A stretch of 64,000 nucleotides of DNA, from NCBI GenBank assembly GCA_029263895.1, contig JARIDO010000029.1, positions 1-64,000 of the forward strand, in the 5' to 3' direction. Within the stretch, counting starts at the first letter, position 1; the number at the start of each line of letters is the position of its first letter. The notes beneath the pieces are model-generated. The model was not told the origin of the DNA, made no database searches, and saw only the letters and a program-made list of their open reading frames with translations. This document shows, piece after piece, positions 34,492 to 43,665 of the stretch. Origin of the DNA: Sporosarcina sp. (GTDB lineage: Bacteria; Bacillota; Bacilli; Bacillales_A; Planococcaceae). The position numbers and the translations under genes are program-made.

Positions 34492-35529
34492 TTATAGATC
34501 GTCAAATCCGTTTAATTCACTTGTCTTCACATATTGTCTAGATGTTTGTTCGAAGAAATCCGTTTTCGTATCGTCGAAGTTATCGACATAAGCGCGTATC
34601 CATTTCATTGGGTTATCGGTAAATTCAGGATATATTTCACTTAACCCTAACATACGCAGCATTTTATTTGCTCGGTATTTTACGTAGCCAGCCATTTCAT
34701 CTAATTCGATTCCTTCGATATCGGCAAGTACGTAACGGCTCCATATAATTTCTTGCTCAACAGAATGTTTAAACTGGTCATAGATCCACTCAGTAAATTC
34801 GTCTGTATTGTGTTCAGGGTTTTCGGAAAGAGCCGCTCTAAAGATATCACTTATTGCTTTTCCGTGCTGAAGTTCATCACGATTAATATATGAAATCATT
34901 GTCGACGTTCCGACCATTTTTTGATTGCGTGCTAAATTGTAAAAGAATGCGAATCCACTATAGAAGAATAATCCTTCTAATAATGTCGTATAAACCATTG
35001 CTTTTAACGCAGATTCAATCGTTGGGTTTTGTGCGAAGTCATTATACACTTCAACGATTCGACTATTACGACGCAACAATACTTCATCAGTACGCCCCAT
35101 TTCAAATGAAGCCATTTGCTTATCTAAGTTGGTGACGGAAGAAAGTACATACGCGTAACTATGATTATGCTCACTTTCTTGATCAGCAATTGTCGCCATA
35201 ATGGATTTGACTGACGGATCCGTTGTATAGTCCGCAAGTTTTAGTGCAATTGTTGTCTGTGGACCATCTAGCGTTGCTAGCAAGCCAATGATCTTCAAAA
35301 ATGCATCTTGTTCTACTTTCGATAAAGAAGAAAATTGTTTAACATCTTGTGTCATATCGACTTCGTTAGCGGTCCAAAATAACGCGCGAATTCGTTGACG
35401 TAAAGTATAAAAATGCGGATGTGCTAGGTCGTTCCAATTAAGGATCCCACTAGCTTTCCCACCGAATATTGCTGTTGATTTATTTGGATGTGCAGGTTCA
35501 AGTACCTTTACACGAGTAAGTGTTTCCAA
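34492..35529 (-). CDS. nrdF: Ribonucleotide reductase small (radical) subunit, class I
   Basis: 345 residues, ferritin-like R2 fold. All six metal ligands can be found: Asp in T-L-D-G-P-Q, Glu and His in Q-E-S-E-H-N-H-S-Y, Glu in L-E-G-L-F-F-Y and Glu/His in R-D-E-L-Q-H. The tyrosine of H-N-H-S-Y is at the radical position. It generates the tyrosyl radical for NTP-to-dNTP reduction with the large subunit. Start is the TTG at 35529 behind AAAGGGG, inside the flavodoxin gene; a TTG 24 nt upstream lacks a site. Sequence departs from Bacillus subtilis NrdF, so class Ib versus another class I subtype is open. Confidence 0.85.
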   Translation of the reverse strand: METLTRVKVLEPAHPNKSTAIFGGKASGILNWNDLAHPHFYTLRQRIRALFWTANEVDMTQDVKQFSSLSKVEQDAFLKIIGLLATLDGPQTTIALKLADYTTDPSVKSIMATIADQESEHNHSYAYVLSSVTNLDKQMASFEMGRTDEVLLRRNSRIVEVYNDFAQNPTIESALKAMVYTTLLEGLFFYSGFAFFYNLARNQKMVGTSTMISYINRDELQHGKAISDIFRAALSENPEHNTDEFTEWIYDQFKHSVEQEIIWSRYVLADIEGIELDEMAGYVKYRANKMLRMLGLSEIYPEFTDNPMKWIRAYVDNFDDTKTDFFEQTSRQYVKTSELNGFDDL

Positions 35530-35948
35530 TGATTTAATACCCCTTTCGTCCAATCAATCACACTTTGTTGCTGTGTCCCTCTTGGACTTTGTTCAATTTT
35601 AAGCGGTTCAAAAGTAGAGTTATAAAATTTCGCTAGTTTTGATGCAGCTTGACAAAATAATGTATCTCCACCAAATTGCGTATCTCCTGTTCCAAACACG
35701 TAGACATTTTCAGGCTTATAGCCCACATCTGCTACGAAATCCTTCACTTCGTCGGGCGTAGCACCTTTATCCCACGTAAATGTCCCAATAATCATCGCAT
35801 CAAAACGGCGGGGGTCCGGGATTGGACCGCCACCGATTCGATAAACGACTGTTTCGACATTCTTTTCAGATAAGGTTTGCTCAACTAATGACGCTACCTC
35901 TTGTGTATTACCACTCCACGATGCATAAGCAATTAGGAATGACACCAT
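35508..35948 (-). CDS. Flavodoxin embedded in the ribonucleotide reductase operon
   Basis: 146 residues. Flavodoxin fold with FMN-phosphate loop S-W-S-G-N-T-Q-E-V-A (about 10-19), F-T-W-D-K-G near 57 and V-F-G-T-G-D-T-Q-F-G-G near 84, matching long-known flavodoxins more than the compact NrdI. Its position between the two reductase subunits implies a role in activating or maintaining the metal-radical cofactor, as NrdI does in class Ib enzymes. ATG at 35948 overlaps the end of the large-subunit gene, with TTGAGGAG 5 nt upstream. Confidence 0.8.
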   Translation of the reverse strand: MVSFLIAYASWSGNTQEVASLVEQTLSEKNVETVVYRIGGGPIPDPRRFDAMIIGTFTWDKGATPDEVKDFVADVGYKPENVYVFGTGDTQFGGDTLFCQAASKLAKFYNSTFEPLKIEQSPRGTQQQSVIDWTKGVLNHWKHLLV

Positions 35949-38155
35949 TCGCACTCCTCAACTTCTGTTGCAGTCGATCTAGTGTAATACGTTGTTTTCA
36001 TTCCTGACTTCCAAGCTTGAACGTGGAGATCCAAAAGCACGGAAGCACGAATCGTATTTGGCACATATAGATTGAATGAAATGGCTTGGTCAATATGGCG
36101 TTGTCTCGCGGCATTTTGTTTAACAGACCAACGTTGGTCAACAATATATGCGGAACGACGGTATACATCATACGTATTATGGTCTAGATCTGGAGCGATA
36201 ACCGGTAGCTTATAATCTTTTTTCTCTTCATGGTAAAACGGTTTGAATATCGGGTCAATTGATGCAGTTGAACCGGCAATGACGGATGTTGAACTATTTG
36301 GTGCAACAGCCATCAAATAGCCATTACGAACGCCATTTTTAGCTACTTGCGCGCGAAGGTCATGCCATGCATCTGTCTCATAACCACGGCTTTCAAAATA
36401 GTTACCTGTATGCCATTCAGATCCTTCAAATAAAGGATATGCACCTTTTTCTTCTGCAAGTTTCATTGAAGCAGTAATCGTAAGGAATGCCACCTTTTCG
36501 TAAAGTGTATCTGCATAATCTACAGCTTCTTCTGATTCCCACTGAATATTCTTCAGCGCTAGAAGATGATGCCATCCAAAGGTCCCTAGACCAATTCCAC
36601 GGTATCGTGCATTCGTTCGCTGTGCTTGCACAACTGGTATTTTGTTTAAATCGATAACATTGTCTAGCATACGGACTTGAACCGTAATTAGGCGTTCTAG
36701 CACATCTGCTGGAACTGCTCGTCCTAGATTGATCGAAGAAAGGTTACAAACAACGAAATCTCCTGGCTTAGAACGAGTCACAACAATATCATCTTCCAAT
36801 TTCACAGATTCGAATTGTGTTGGACTCATATTTTGCATAATTTCAGTACAAAGATTCGATGAGTAAATCATTCCCTCATGCTTATTCGGGTTTGCACGGT
36901 TCACTTCATCGCGGTAGAACATGAATGGTACTCCCGTCTCAAGCTGACTACGCATAATACGCTTCATAATATCAATCGCTTGTACAGTTTCTCTTGTAAG
37001 TTCAGGATGATTCACACACTCTTGGTATTTCTCACGGAAAGTACCATTGCCACGTTTTTCATCATAAAAGTCCTCTAAAGAATAGCCCATAGTTGCACGA
37101 ACTTCATGCGGGTCAAATAAATGCCATTCTCCACGAGCCTCGACTTGCTCCATAAATAAATCTGGTAAACAAATACCCGTAAAAATGTCATGTGCACGTA
37201 AGCGATCATCACCGTTATTTAACTTAAGGTCCATGAACGTAAAAATATCTTTATGCCAAACGTCTAAGTATACCGCAATTGCACCTTGACGTTGACCTAG
37301 CTGATCAACACTTACAGCTGTATTATTCAGCTGTTTAATCCATGGTAAAACACCGCTAGATGCGCCTTTAAAGCCACGAATTGAAGAACCACGGGAGCGA
37401 ACTTTCCCCATATAAACACCGATACCGCCGCCATATTTCGACAAGTTTGCAATATCTGTGTTGCTATCGTAAATACCTTGCAACGAATCATCTACTGTAT
37501 CGATAAAACAGCTCGATAACTGACCATGTGGTTTGCCGGCATTTGATAGTGTTGGAGTCGCAACCGTCATATACAAGTTACTCATCGCCCAATAGGCCTC
37601 AGCCACTTTTTCGAGACGTTTTTCTGTTTCGTTTTGCATAAGCGTCATTGCGATAACGAGCCAACGCTCTTGTGGCAGTTCAACAGGTTTTTTATTAAAA
37701 TCCACAGCGGCATAGCGGTCCATTAATGATTTCAAACCAATGTATGTAAAAAGATTATCTCTTTCAGGATCAATAAGATTACCAAGAACTTCAAGATCAG
37801 CTTGTGAATATTTTTCTGTCAATACAGGTGTGTATAACCCTTGTTTAACAAGCTGTTGAACATGACCAGCGAAATCTTTATACGCGCCGATTCCACGCTT
37901 TTCTTCTTGTATTTCATAAACTTCTTGAAGATAAATACGCGCAGCAACAAACGTCCAATAAGTTGCAGACTCATCGATATTACTAAGCACTTCAAGAATC
38001 ATCGCTTTTGACCATTCAGATGTTGGCGCTCCGGGATGACGTTCCTGCCATCTTTCACTAGAAATTACTAGTGGTTGGATTTTCTCTACACCAAATTCTT
38101 GTTGTAGTTTTTCTATAAGGACATCCGTGCTTGTTATCGCAGCTTTCATCGTCAT
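35933..38155 (-). CDS. nrdE: Ribonucleoside-diphosphate reductase large subunit, class I
   Basis: 740 residues. Active-site set: S-S-C-F-I-D-T cysteine, S-S-N-L-C-T-E-I (Asn, radical Cys, Glu), V-C-N-L-S-S-I-N-L-G cysteine, T-T-Y-Y-T-R-S tyrosine pair and C-terminal C-E-W-C redox pair. It reduces ribonucleotides to deoxyribonucleotides. About 60 residues precede the conserved R1 N-terminal fold. They look like a partial ATP-cone and not a full one, so dATP feedback may be weak. Start is the ATG at 38155 with AAGGAG 9 nt before it. First gene of the operon. Confidence 0.9.
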   Translation of the reverse strand: MTMKAAITSTDVLIEKLQQEFGVEKIQPLVISSERWQERHPGAPTSEWSKAMILEVLSNIDESATYWTFVAARIYLQEVYEIQEEKRGIGAYKDFAGHVQQLVKQGLYTPVLTEKYSQADLEVLGNLIDPERDNLFTYIGLKSLMDRYAAVDFNKKPVELPQERWLVIAMTLMQNETEKRLEKVAEAYWAMSNLYMTVATPTLSNAGKPHGQLSSCFIDTVDDSLQGIYDSNTDIANLSKYGGGIGVYMGKVRSRGSSIRGFKGASSGVLPWIKQLNNTAVSVDQLGQRQGAIAVYLDVWHKDIFTFMDLKLNNGDDRLRAHDIFTGICLPDLFMEQVEARGEWHLFDPHEVRATMGYSLEDFYDEKRGNGTFREKYQECVNHPELTRETVQAIDIMKRIMRSQLETGVPFMFYRDEVNRANPNKHEGMIYSSNLCTEIMQNMSPTQFESVKLEDDIVVTRSKPGDFVVCNLSSINLGRAVPADVLERLITVQVRMLDNVIDLNKIPVVQAQRTNARYRGIGLGTFGWHHLLALKNIQWESEEAVDYADTLYEKVAFLTITASMKLAEEKGAYPLFEGSEWHTGNYFESRGYETDAWHDLRAQVAKNGVRNGYLMAVAPNSSTSVIAGSTASIDPIFKPFYHEEKKDYKLPVIAPDLDHNTYDVYRRSAYIVDQRWSVKQNAARQRHIDQAISFNLYVPNTIRASVLLDLHVQAWKSGMKTTYYTRSTATEVEECEWCHS

Positions 38156-38329
38156 TAATATCTTCTCCTTCACTTGAATGATTCATTTCTACTAAAAAAC
38201 GACATTTCCGTCGTAGCTCCATCATTGAATTAGTACATGCTAAGTCAATCTTACTTACCGTCTTTGTATTTCCACCAGTTGCAAAGCACTGCTAATTTGT
38301 CAAGTGGTAGAAATGTATTTTTTATCAAT

Positions 38330-38347
38330 AACACTATATATAGTGTT
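38330..38347. promoter_or_regulatory. NrdR box upstream of the ribonucleotide reductase operon
   Basis: AACACTATATATAGTGTT is a perfect 18-bp palindrome matching the NrdR consensus ACACWATATATWGTGT. A poorer copy (38364-38379, ending TTGTGT) lies 33 bp away centre to centre. A possible -10 TATACA on the minus strand at about 38358-38363 falls between them, so NrdR would block transcription. Confidence 0.85.
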
Positions 38348-38426
38348 CAATTCATTATGTATACCCTAACATGTTGTGTTCCAAGAGTAAAGTGACAAAT
38401 TCAGAAGAACTACTAAATTCGTCTAG

Positions 38427-38443
38427 TTATCCACATATCCACA
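38427..38443. promoter_or_regulatory. DnaA boxes upstream of the ribonucleotide reductase operon
   Basis: TTATCCACA (38427-38435) is a perfect DnaA box; ATATCCACA (38435-38443) overlaps it by one base with one mismatch. A further TTATCAACA occurs about 35 bp on. Suggests DnaA input into dNTP supply. Confidence 0.55.
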
Positions 38444-38535
38444 CTTTTTTTATGGTCGTTCAATGTATTGGTTTTATCAACATTTACCAAAACACTTCAC
38501 AGGTTATGAACAGATTCGACAAAATATAAAAAAAC

Positions 38536-38581
38536 CTAGTGTTCTACATGCAGCTTTTTGTCGATGCATGTAGAACACTAG
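38536..38581 (-). terminator. Terminator of the alanine symporter gene
   Basis: Perfect 17-bp stem CTAGTGTTCTACATGCA and complement, 12-nt loop, with a long A-run on its left giving a T-tract on the minus strand. Confidence 0.9.
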
Positions 38582-38600
38582 ATTTAGTATTTTTTTTATT

Positions 38601-40004
38601 TTACTTTTTTTGATCTTCCCAACATTCTGCGCCTTTAAGGCCAGGTATCGATTCTGCCTTAAATACAGGGTTTAACCCTGCTCTACGTTGCATCCTGAAG
38701 TCTTCTAATACTTTGAAAGCGACATTGCCAAGCAATAAGATGACGACAAGGTTGATGACTGCCATCAGTCCCATAAACAAATCAGCCATATCCCATATTA
38801 GAGCCACTTTAGCCATTGCACCGAACATCACCATTGCCAAAACAGCGACACGGTAAATAATCATCCAACTTTTATGAGCATTGATGAATTCTATATTTGT
38901 TTCTCCATAATAGTAATTACCAATGATTGAACTGAACGCAAAGAACATAATTGCAATCGCTATGAAATACGGTGCCCAGGCACCAACATGTACTTCCATA
39001 GATGCTTGCGTCAGTAGAATTCCGTCTTGTCCACCTTTATCATATAAGCCTGCTAACAAAATTATAAATGCAGTCGCTGAACAAATCATGATGGTATCAA
39101 AGAATACACCTAAACTTTGTACAAGTCCTTGTTTTGCAGGATGTGACACATTCGCAGTTGCGGCCGCATTCGGAACACTACCCATACCTGCCTCATTGGA
39201 AAACAAACCACGACGTACACCTTGCATCATAGCTGCTCCAATACCGCCACCAACCATTTCTTTAATACCGAATGCATGTTCAAAAATCAGTTTAAACATT
39301 GCCGGTACTTCTGAAATATTCATCACAACAATAAATAACGCAATTAAAAGATAGAATGTCGCCATAATCGGAACAATGAATTGTGTCACTTTCACAATTC
39401 GCTGTACACCACCAAAAATAATAATAGCTGTCAATAGAACTAACACCAATCCAATCGTCCAATCAGGAATTCCAAAAACATTCATAAATGATTGACTAAT
39501 CGTATTTGATTGAACAGCATTAAAAATAAATCCAAAACAGAGTGTTAATAAAATTGCAAAAGCAATGCCTAACTTCCGAAAACCAAGCGCTTTCTGCATA
39601 TAGTATGCAGGGCCACCACGAAACGTATTGCCGTCTTTTACTTTATACACTTGAGCAAGTGTACTTTCCACAAACGCTGTCGCCATACCAATCAATGCGA
39701 TAATCCACATCCAAAATACAGCACCGGGTCCTCCAATACCAATTGCCAATGCAACACCTGCGACATTCCCTGTTCCAACACGGGAAGCAGCGCTTATAGT
39801 GAATGCTTGGAATGGAGAAACACCGTCATTGCTATCCTTTTTCTCAAAGATTAGTCGAAACATCTCTTTAAATAGTCGTATTTGTACAAACTTTGTTTTA
39901 AACGTAAACCAAATACCTATTAATAGTAATAATCCAATTAATATATACGTCCATATAAAATTATTTGCTGGGCCAACGAGCCAATTCAATGCATTCTCTA
40001 TCAT
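38601..40004 (-). CDS. Sodium:alanine symporter (AGCS family)
   Basis: 467 residues, about 11 membrane helices. AGCS marks: A-A-S-R-V-G-T-G-N-V-A-G-V-A (about 71-84), F-R-G-G-P-A-Y-Y-M (about 128-136) and R-G-L-F-S-N-E-A-G-M-G-S (about 265-276). It imports alanine or glycine with Na+. AGAGGTG precedes the ATG. A candidate cre-like site CTGAAAGCGATAAAA (40049-40063) lies about 45 bp upstream but has two mismatches. Confidence 0.9.
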   Translation of the reverse strand: MIENALNWLVGPANNFIWTYILIGLLLLIGIWFTFKTKFVQIRLFKEMFRLIFEKKDSNDGVSPFQAFTISAASRVGTGNVAGVALAIGIGGPGAVFWMWIIALIGMATAFVESTLAQVYKVKDGNTFRGGPAYYMQKALGFRKLGIAFAILLTLCFGFIFNAVQSNTISQSFMNVFGIPDWTIGLVLVLLTAIIIFGGVQRIVKVTQFIVPIMATFYLLIALFIVVMNISEVPAMFKLIFEHAFGIKEMVGGGIGAAMMQGVRRGLFSNEAGMGSVPNAAATANVSHPAKQGLVQSLGVFFDTIMICSATAFIILLAGLYDKGGQDGILLTQASMEVHVGAWAPYFIAIAIMFFAFSSIIGNYYYGETNIEFINAHKSWMIIYRVAVLAMVMFGAMAKVALIWDMADLFMGLMAVINLVVILLLGNVAFKVLEDFRMQRRAGLNPVFKAESIPGLKGAECWEDQKK

Positions 40005-40528
40005 AATTGTTACACCTCTCTAATTTAAAACTACAATACATTGTCTACCTGAAAGCGATAAAAATCTACCCTATTCTTTTTTGTTAGAAAAATTAATTTT
40101 TTTCATGTATCCGTTTTCATTGCTGTGAACGCGTTTTGGGTTAGCCGTAAGATGAAAAACATGCTGCACAGTTTCTTTAAACGCCAAGTTGAAGTGCCCA
40201 TGTCCTCAAATGACATGATACTCTTTTACAATTAATAGGTGGCATTATAAAGATTGGCTCCACTATCGCTAATTAAAGTGCAAAGATGCATTCGTCAGAC
40301 GAGAATCAATTACTAGCATAATTCTAACGGTATTTCCCACCTACTGAAAACTCAACTAAATCATTTGTCTAATTAAACTGGAAACAGCACCCAACTATGA
40401 TAGATTTAAATTATAGACAACGCTTCCTCCTCCGAGAATTGTGCATATGTCTTTTTTTATTCCCTTCAAGTAACTTTTTCATAAACTATTTTCGTTTAAA
40501 CTCTTTACACAAAAATACAGAAGGACAC
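40005..40528. other. Long intergenic region between the alanine symporter and the opu remnant
   Basis: About 520 bp, AT-rich, no gene with a ribosome site recognised. It contains a cre-like sequence near 40049 and a 44-codon open frame on the minus strand (40071-40205) without a start signal. It may hold more decayed sequence. Confidence 0.4.
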
Positions 40529-41099
40529 ATGTTAAAATTTGAAAACGTAAGTAAAGTATTTAACGATGAATTTAAGGCTGTAGACTCTGTCAGTTTCGAA
40601 GTTCAGAAAGTTGAATTTTTAGTTTTATTCGTACCAAGTGGTTCTGGTAAATCCACTACAACAAAAATGATTAATCGTATGGAACGACATACTAGCGGAA
40701 CAATCACAATTAACAACAAAGATGATCTTTCTTATACCCCCCTCTGATTTGCGCCGAAATATCCGCTATATCATTCAACAAATTGCAATTTCTCGTCATT
40801 TAACGCTAAGGAAGTTGGAGTTATTAATTCCTATACGACAGATGGCCAACTACAGCAATACGATTTACAAGTGTTAGAAGATGATAAATCTTACTTTCCT
40901 CCATACCATTCGTTGCCACTTGTTCGTAAAGAATCACTTGTACAATATTCTGAAATCGAAGATATTTTAGTGTTACTCGAAGGCATGATCGCAGAAAAGC
41001 CATGCAAGGATGAATGGTAAAGTCGATAATGTTGGCAAAATGGTTAAACAAGTTGCACATGACTTTCTTATAGAGGCAGGCTTGATTGAGGCACAGTAA
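40529..41099 (+). pseudogene. Remnant of an osmoprotectant ABC transporter operon (opuC/opuB type)
   Basis: Begins with AAGGACAC-ATG and an OpuCA/OpuBA-like ATPase N-terminus (40529-40747): M-L-K-F-E-N-V-S-K-V-F, Walker A P-S-G-S-G-K-S-T-T-T-K-M-I-N-R. A C-run frameshift near 40740 breaks the frame; D-L-R-R-N-I-R-Y-I-I-Q-Q continues in another frame. From about 40805 the sequence jumps to the C-terminal part of an OpuBC/OpuCC-type betaine-binding protein (T-D-G-Q-L-Q-Q-Y-D-L, then D-D-K-S-Y-F-P-P-Y). A further frameshift precedes its tail (V-K-Q-V-A-H-D-F-L). The middle of the ATPase, the permeases and most of the binding protein are gone: an internal deletion of roughly 3 kb plus frameshifts. 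Not functional. Confidence 0.8.
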
Positions 41100-41115
41100 A
41101 TCCGGTACACAAAGT

Positions 41116-41161
41116 AAAAAAGCTCCATTCGACCTTTATCCAAGGTGAATGGAGCTTTTTT
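41116..41161 (+). terminator. Terminator after the opu remnant
   Basis: Stem AAAAAAGCTCCATTC / GAATGGAGCTTTTTT with a 16-nt loop that can itself pair, followed by more T. Probably the original operon terminator, still intact. Confidence 0.85.
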
Positions 41162-41317
41162 AAAGTGCATATTCCATAATAATGAGTATAACGCCCGTCA
41201 CAAAAAGAGCTACATGACCGATACAAAAGCGCGGGAAAATTTTTCGATTCATTTCTTCTTCGAACTTTTCAGGGCTCTGAGTGCTACACGTATTACAAAA
41301 AAATATATTCTTTACCT

Positions 41318-41554
41318 TCATCCCTTAAGTGCCTGTTGCACACCTTCGGGATCGAATCCAAGAATCCACTTGCCGTTGATTTCTGTTTGCGGAACGCCCA
41401 TCTGTCCAGTTGTTTCAACAAGCTTTTGTCCTGCCGCGCGATCCGTTTGTACATTGACTTCTCTGAAAGTAATATTGTTCTCTTTCAAATAATTCGTCAT
41501 CATCGAGCAATACGGACAAGTATTTGTTGTGTATACAGTTGCTGTTGCATTCAT
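41318..41554 (-). CDS. Glutaredoxin family protein
   Basis: 78 residues, thioredoxin fold with redox motif C-P-Y-C (13-16), the cis-proline loop M-G-V-P-Q-T and a C-terminal G-F-D-P. Small single-domain dithiol oxidoreductase of the NrdH/glutaredoxin group. It lies 3 kb from the ribonucleotide reductase operon but on its own transcript, so acting as its electron donor is only possible. Start at the ATG at 41554 with GAGGAGG 8 nt upstream. Confidence 0.85.
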   Translation of the reverse strand: MNATATVYTTNTCPYCSMMTNYLKENNITFREVNVQTDRAAGQKLVETTGQMGVPQTEINGKWILGFDPEGVQQALKG

Positions 41555-41646
41555 ATACATTTCCTCCTCTGTTAACATTTATAACCCTTATTATACCCCT
41601 CCAGGTATAATAAGCAACTTTTTTGTTTCTCTACTTACTTGTAATA

Positions 41647-42282
41647 TTAATCATCCCAAGTAACCGTCATGACTTTACCTGAAACTGCATGAATTTGATA
41701 AGTAGCTTCATCCGGCCCATCACTAACATCCGCCTCAATTTCCACCATATAATATCCTCCATCTGTCTTATCGTAGAATTCAACGTCTTTGACCTCTCCA
41801 CTTAATTGCGCCAACGCAATTTCCACCACTTGTTTTTCAGAAATACGAACGGTTTTTTTCTCTTCCGGCACTGTAGTCGAAGAGCTATCAGCTCTAGTTT
41901 TGTCACTAACTGAAGGCGGCGTTACTCCCTTTATTGGCTTTCCTGTTAGGTCATTTTCTACTTCTTGTTGACTATCTTCCACAGCCGAAGCGATTGGGGA
42001 TTTTTTCGTTTGAATAAGTGTTAAAACCTCCCCCGACTCCTTGTCAATTTCAGCTTTGTACTGGGAACCTTTGCGAGAAATACCCGCTACATACACTTCA
42101 TCATTTAACTTAATAGAGTCAACCTTACCGCCCGCATACATCGTTTCGAGTTGACTACGAACTTCATTTTTTGACAATGTTTTAGCTTTAGAAATTAGTT
42201 GAAAAGAGTGAAATTGACTAGCAATTACCACGATAATAAAGACTGCGGCTGGTATCGTCCATGATTTTCCTGCTAGCTTCAT
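41647..42282 (-). CDS. ykoI: Membrane-anchored PepSY-domain protein (YkoI-like)
   Basis: 211 residues. N-terminal membrane anchor (about 7-27), then two PepSY domains (about 30-90 and 130-210) separated by a Ser/Thr-rich linker. The second ends G-Y-Y-M-V-E-I-E and Y-Q-I-H-A-V-S-G-K-V. PepSY domains may inhibit proteases or modulate a sensor. It lies 34 bp downstream of a histidine kinase, giving the ykoG-ykoH-ykoI order known from Bacillus. AGGAG lies about 10 nt before the ATG. Confidence 0.8.
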   Translation of the reverse strand: MKLAGKSWTIPAAVFIIVVIASQFHSFQLISKAKTLSKNEVRSQLETMYAGGKVDSIKLNDEVYVAGISRKGSQYKAEIDKESGEVLTLIQTKKSPIASAVEDSQQEVENDLTGKPIKGVTPPSVSDKTRADSSSTTVPEEKKTVRISEKQVVEIALAQLSGEVKDVEFYDKTDGGYYMVEIEADVSDGPDEATYQIHAVSGKVMTVTWDD

Positions 42283-42315
42283 GTGCGCACAACTCCTCTC
42301 TTTCAATCAAGTCAG

Positions 42316-43665
42316 TCACTCATTATTTATCGGCAATAAAATGCGAATCGTTGTCCCTTTATTTAAAACACTCTCTACTTTCAATTCAGCACCCAGTCCT
42401 ACCGCAATCTCTTTTGCAATGGATAAGCCAAGTCCAGTTCCGCCTGTTTTTCGATTTCGATCTTCATCTACACGATAAAAACGGTCAAATACAAATGGCA
42501 GCTGTTCTTTAGGGATTCCTTTTCCATAATCCCGCACTGTAATCTCTATATAAGCTTCCTTCTCCCAAACCGAAGTTTCAATTTCTTGTTCACTGTATTT
42601 TCTCGCATTATCCAGTAAAATGAACAGCAATTGTTTCAACCGACTCGGATCTGTCATCAGCATCACTGGACCCCTGCCCAAATGCAGGATTTTCCGATTA
42701 TAGGCTTGTCGGATTGGTTGCACTGTTTCCTTAAGTAATTCAAAAGCATCAACTTGTTTAAACTGATAAGCATGAAATTCATTGTTTTTCGCAAGTTCAA
42801 GCATTTGCTCAATCATTTCTTTCATACGCTTCGTTTCACTTTGAATAGCCTCAAGTGCCTCTTGCGCTACTGTTGGATTGGTCATTCCTCTACGTGCTAA
42901 TAAATTCGAATAGCTTTCAATAACCGTTAAAGGTGTTTTCAACTCATGAGAGGCATTAGAGACGAACTTTTCTTGTTTCTGATAGTTTTGCTCTAATTGT
43001 TCCATCATGTCGTTAAATGTCTGCCCCATTTTCGCCAACTCATCTTTACCATTTTCGGGCACTTTAATTTTTTCATAGGTGCCCCCTTTTCGACTCGTCG
43101 ACATCGCAACAATCAGCTTCTCAATCGGCTGTGTTACAATCCGACTAAGTGATACACTTGATAAGATAATTAGAACTGCAGCAACAATTGTGACAATGAT
43201 CATTACTACTTTAAGTATATTTAAATTTGCTTTAATATCCGTTAACCACTGTGTTAACTCTAACTCTACAACATCCCCCGTTGGCCAAATTGCAGGTACT
43301 CCAAGTGACAAAGCCTCTATCCCATCATGCATTTCAATCGTATAAGGTTCATTTGGCCGAGGTACTACATTTACCCGACCACTCCCCTCCATTGAGACAA
43401 CAGAGACAACAAACTTTTCGCCTTCTCCAACTACTCGAATTGCCCCATTCGGAGGAACATTCGCACGTAGAATAAGCTTAGCATCAGCTTCAGTAGTAGC
43501 TTCACTAATCGCAACAGTCATCTCTTTTGCACGTCCAAGCAATTGACTATACTCTGTGGAGTGTGTGATTTTTTCGAACACAAAATATATCCCAATGTTT
43601 GTTAACACTAATATCACAAGCATTAATATCGAAGAAAATAAATGGATTTTCGTCTTAAGCTTCAT
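42316..43665 (-). CDS. ykoH: Sensor histidine kinase (YkoH-like)
   Basis: 449 residues. TM1 (about 8-30), an extracytoplasmic domain to about 160, TM2 (about 163-185), HAMP, H-box V-S-N-A-S-H-E-L-K-T-P-L, N-box L-D-N-A-R-K-Y, G1 D-Y-G-K-G-I and G2 G-G-T-G-L-G-L. Partner of the adjoining OmpR-type regulator; its start overlaps that gene by 11 nt. AAGGAGG precedes the ATG at 43665. Signal unknown. Confidence 0.9.
   Translation of the reverse strand: MKLKTKIHLFSSILMLVILVLTNIGIYFVFEKITHSTEYSQLLGRAKEMTVAISEATTEADAKLILRANVPPNGAIRVVGEGEKFVVSVVSMEGSGRVNVVPRPNEPYTIEMHDGIEALSLGVPAIWPTGDVVELELTQWLTDIKANLNILKVVMIIVTIVAAVLIILSSVSLSRIVTQPIEKLIVAMSTSRKGGTYEKIKVPENGKDELAKMGQTFNDMMEQLEQNYQKQEKFVSNASHELKTPLTVIESYSNLLARRGMTNPTVAQEALEAIQSETKRMKEMIEQMLELAKNNEFHAYQFKQVDAFELLKETVQPIRQAYNRKILHLGRGPVMLMTDPSRLKQLLFILLDNARKYSEQEIETSVWEKEAYIEITVRDYGKGIPKEQLPFVFDRFYRVDEDRNRKTGGTGLGLSIAKEIAVGLGAELKVESVLNKGTTIRILLPINNE

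Noticed and set aside
40071..40205. 44-codon minus-strand open frame with H-L-T-A-N-P-K-R-V-H
   Set aside because: It looks like a protein tail but has no start, no ribosome site and no family I can name. Chance cannot be excluded.
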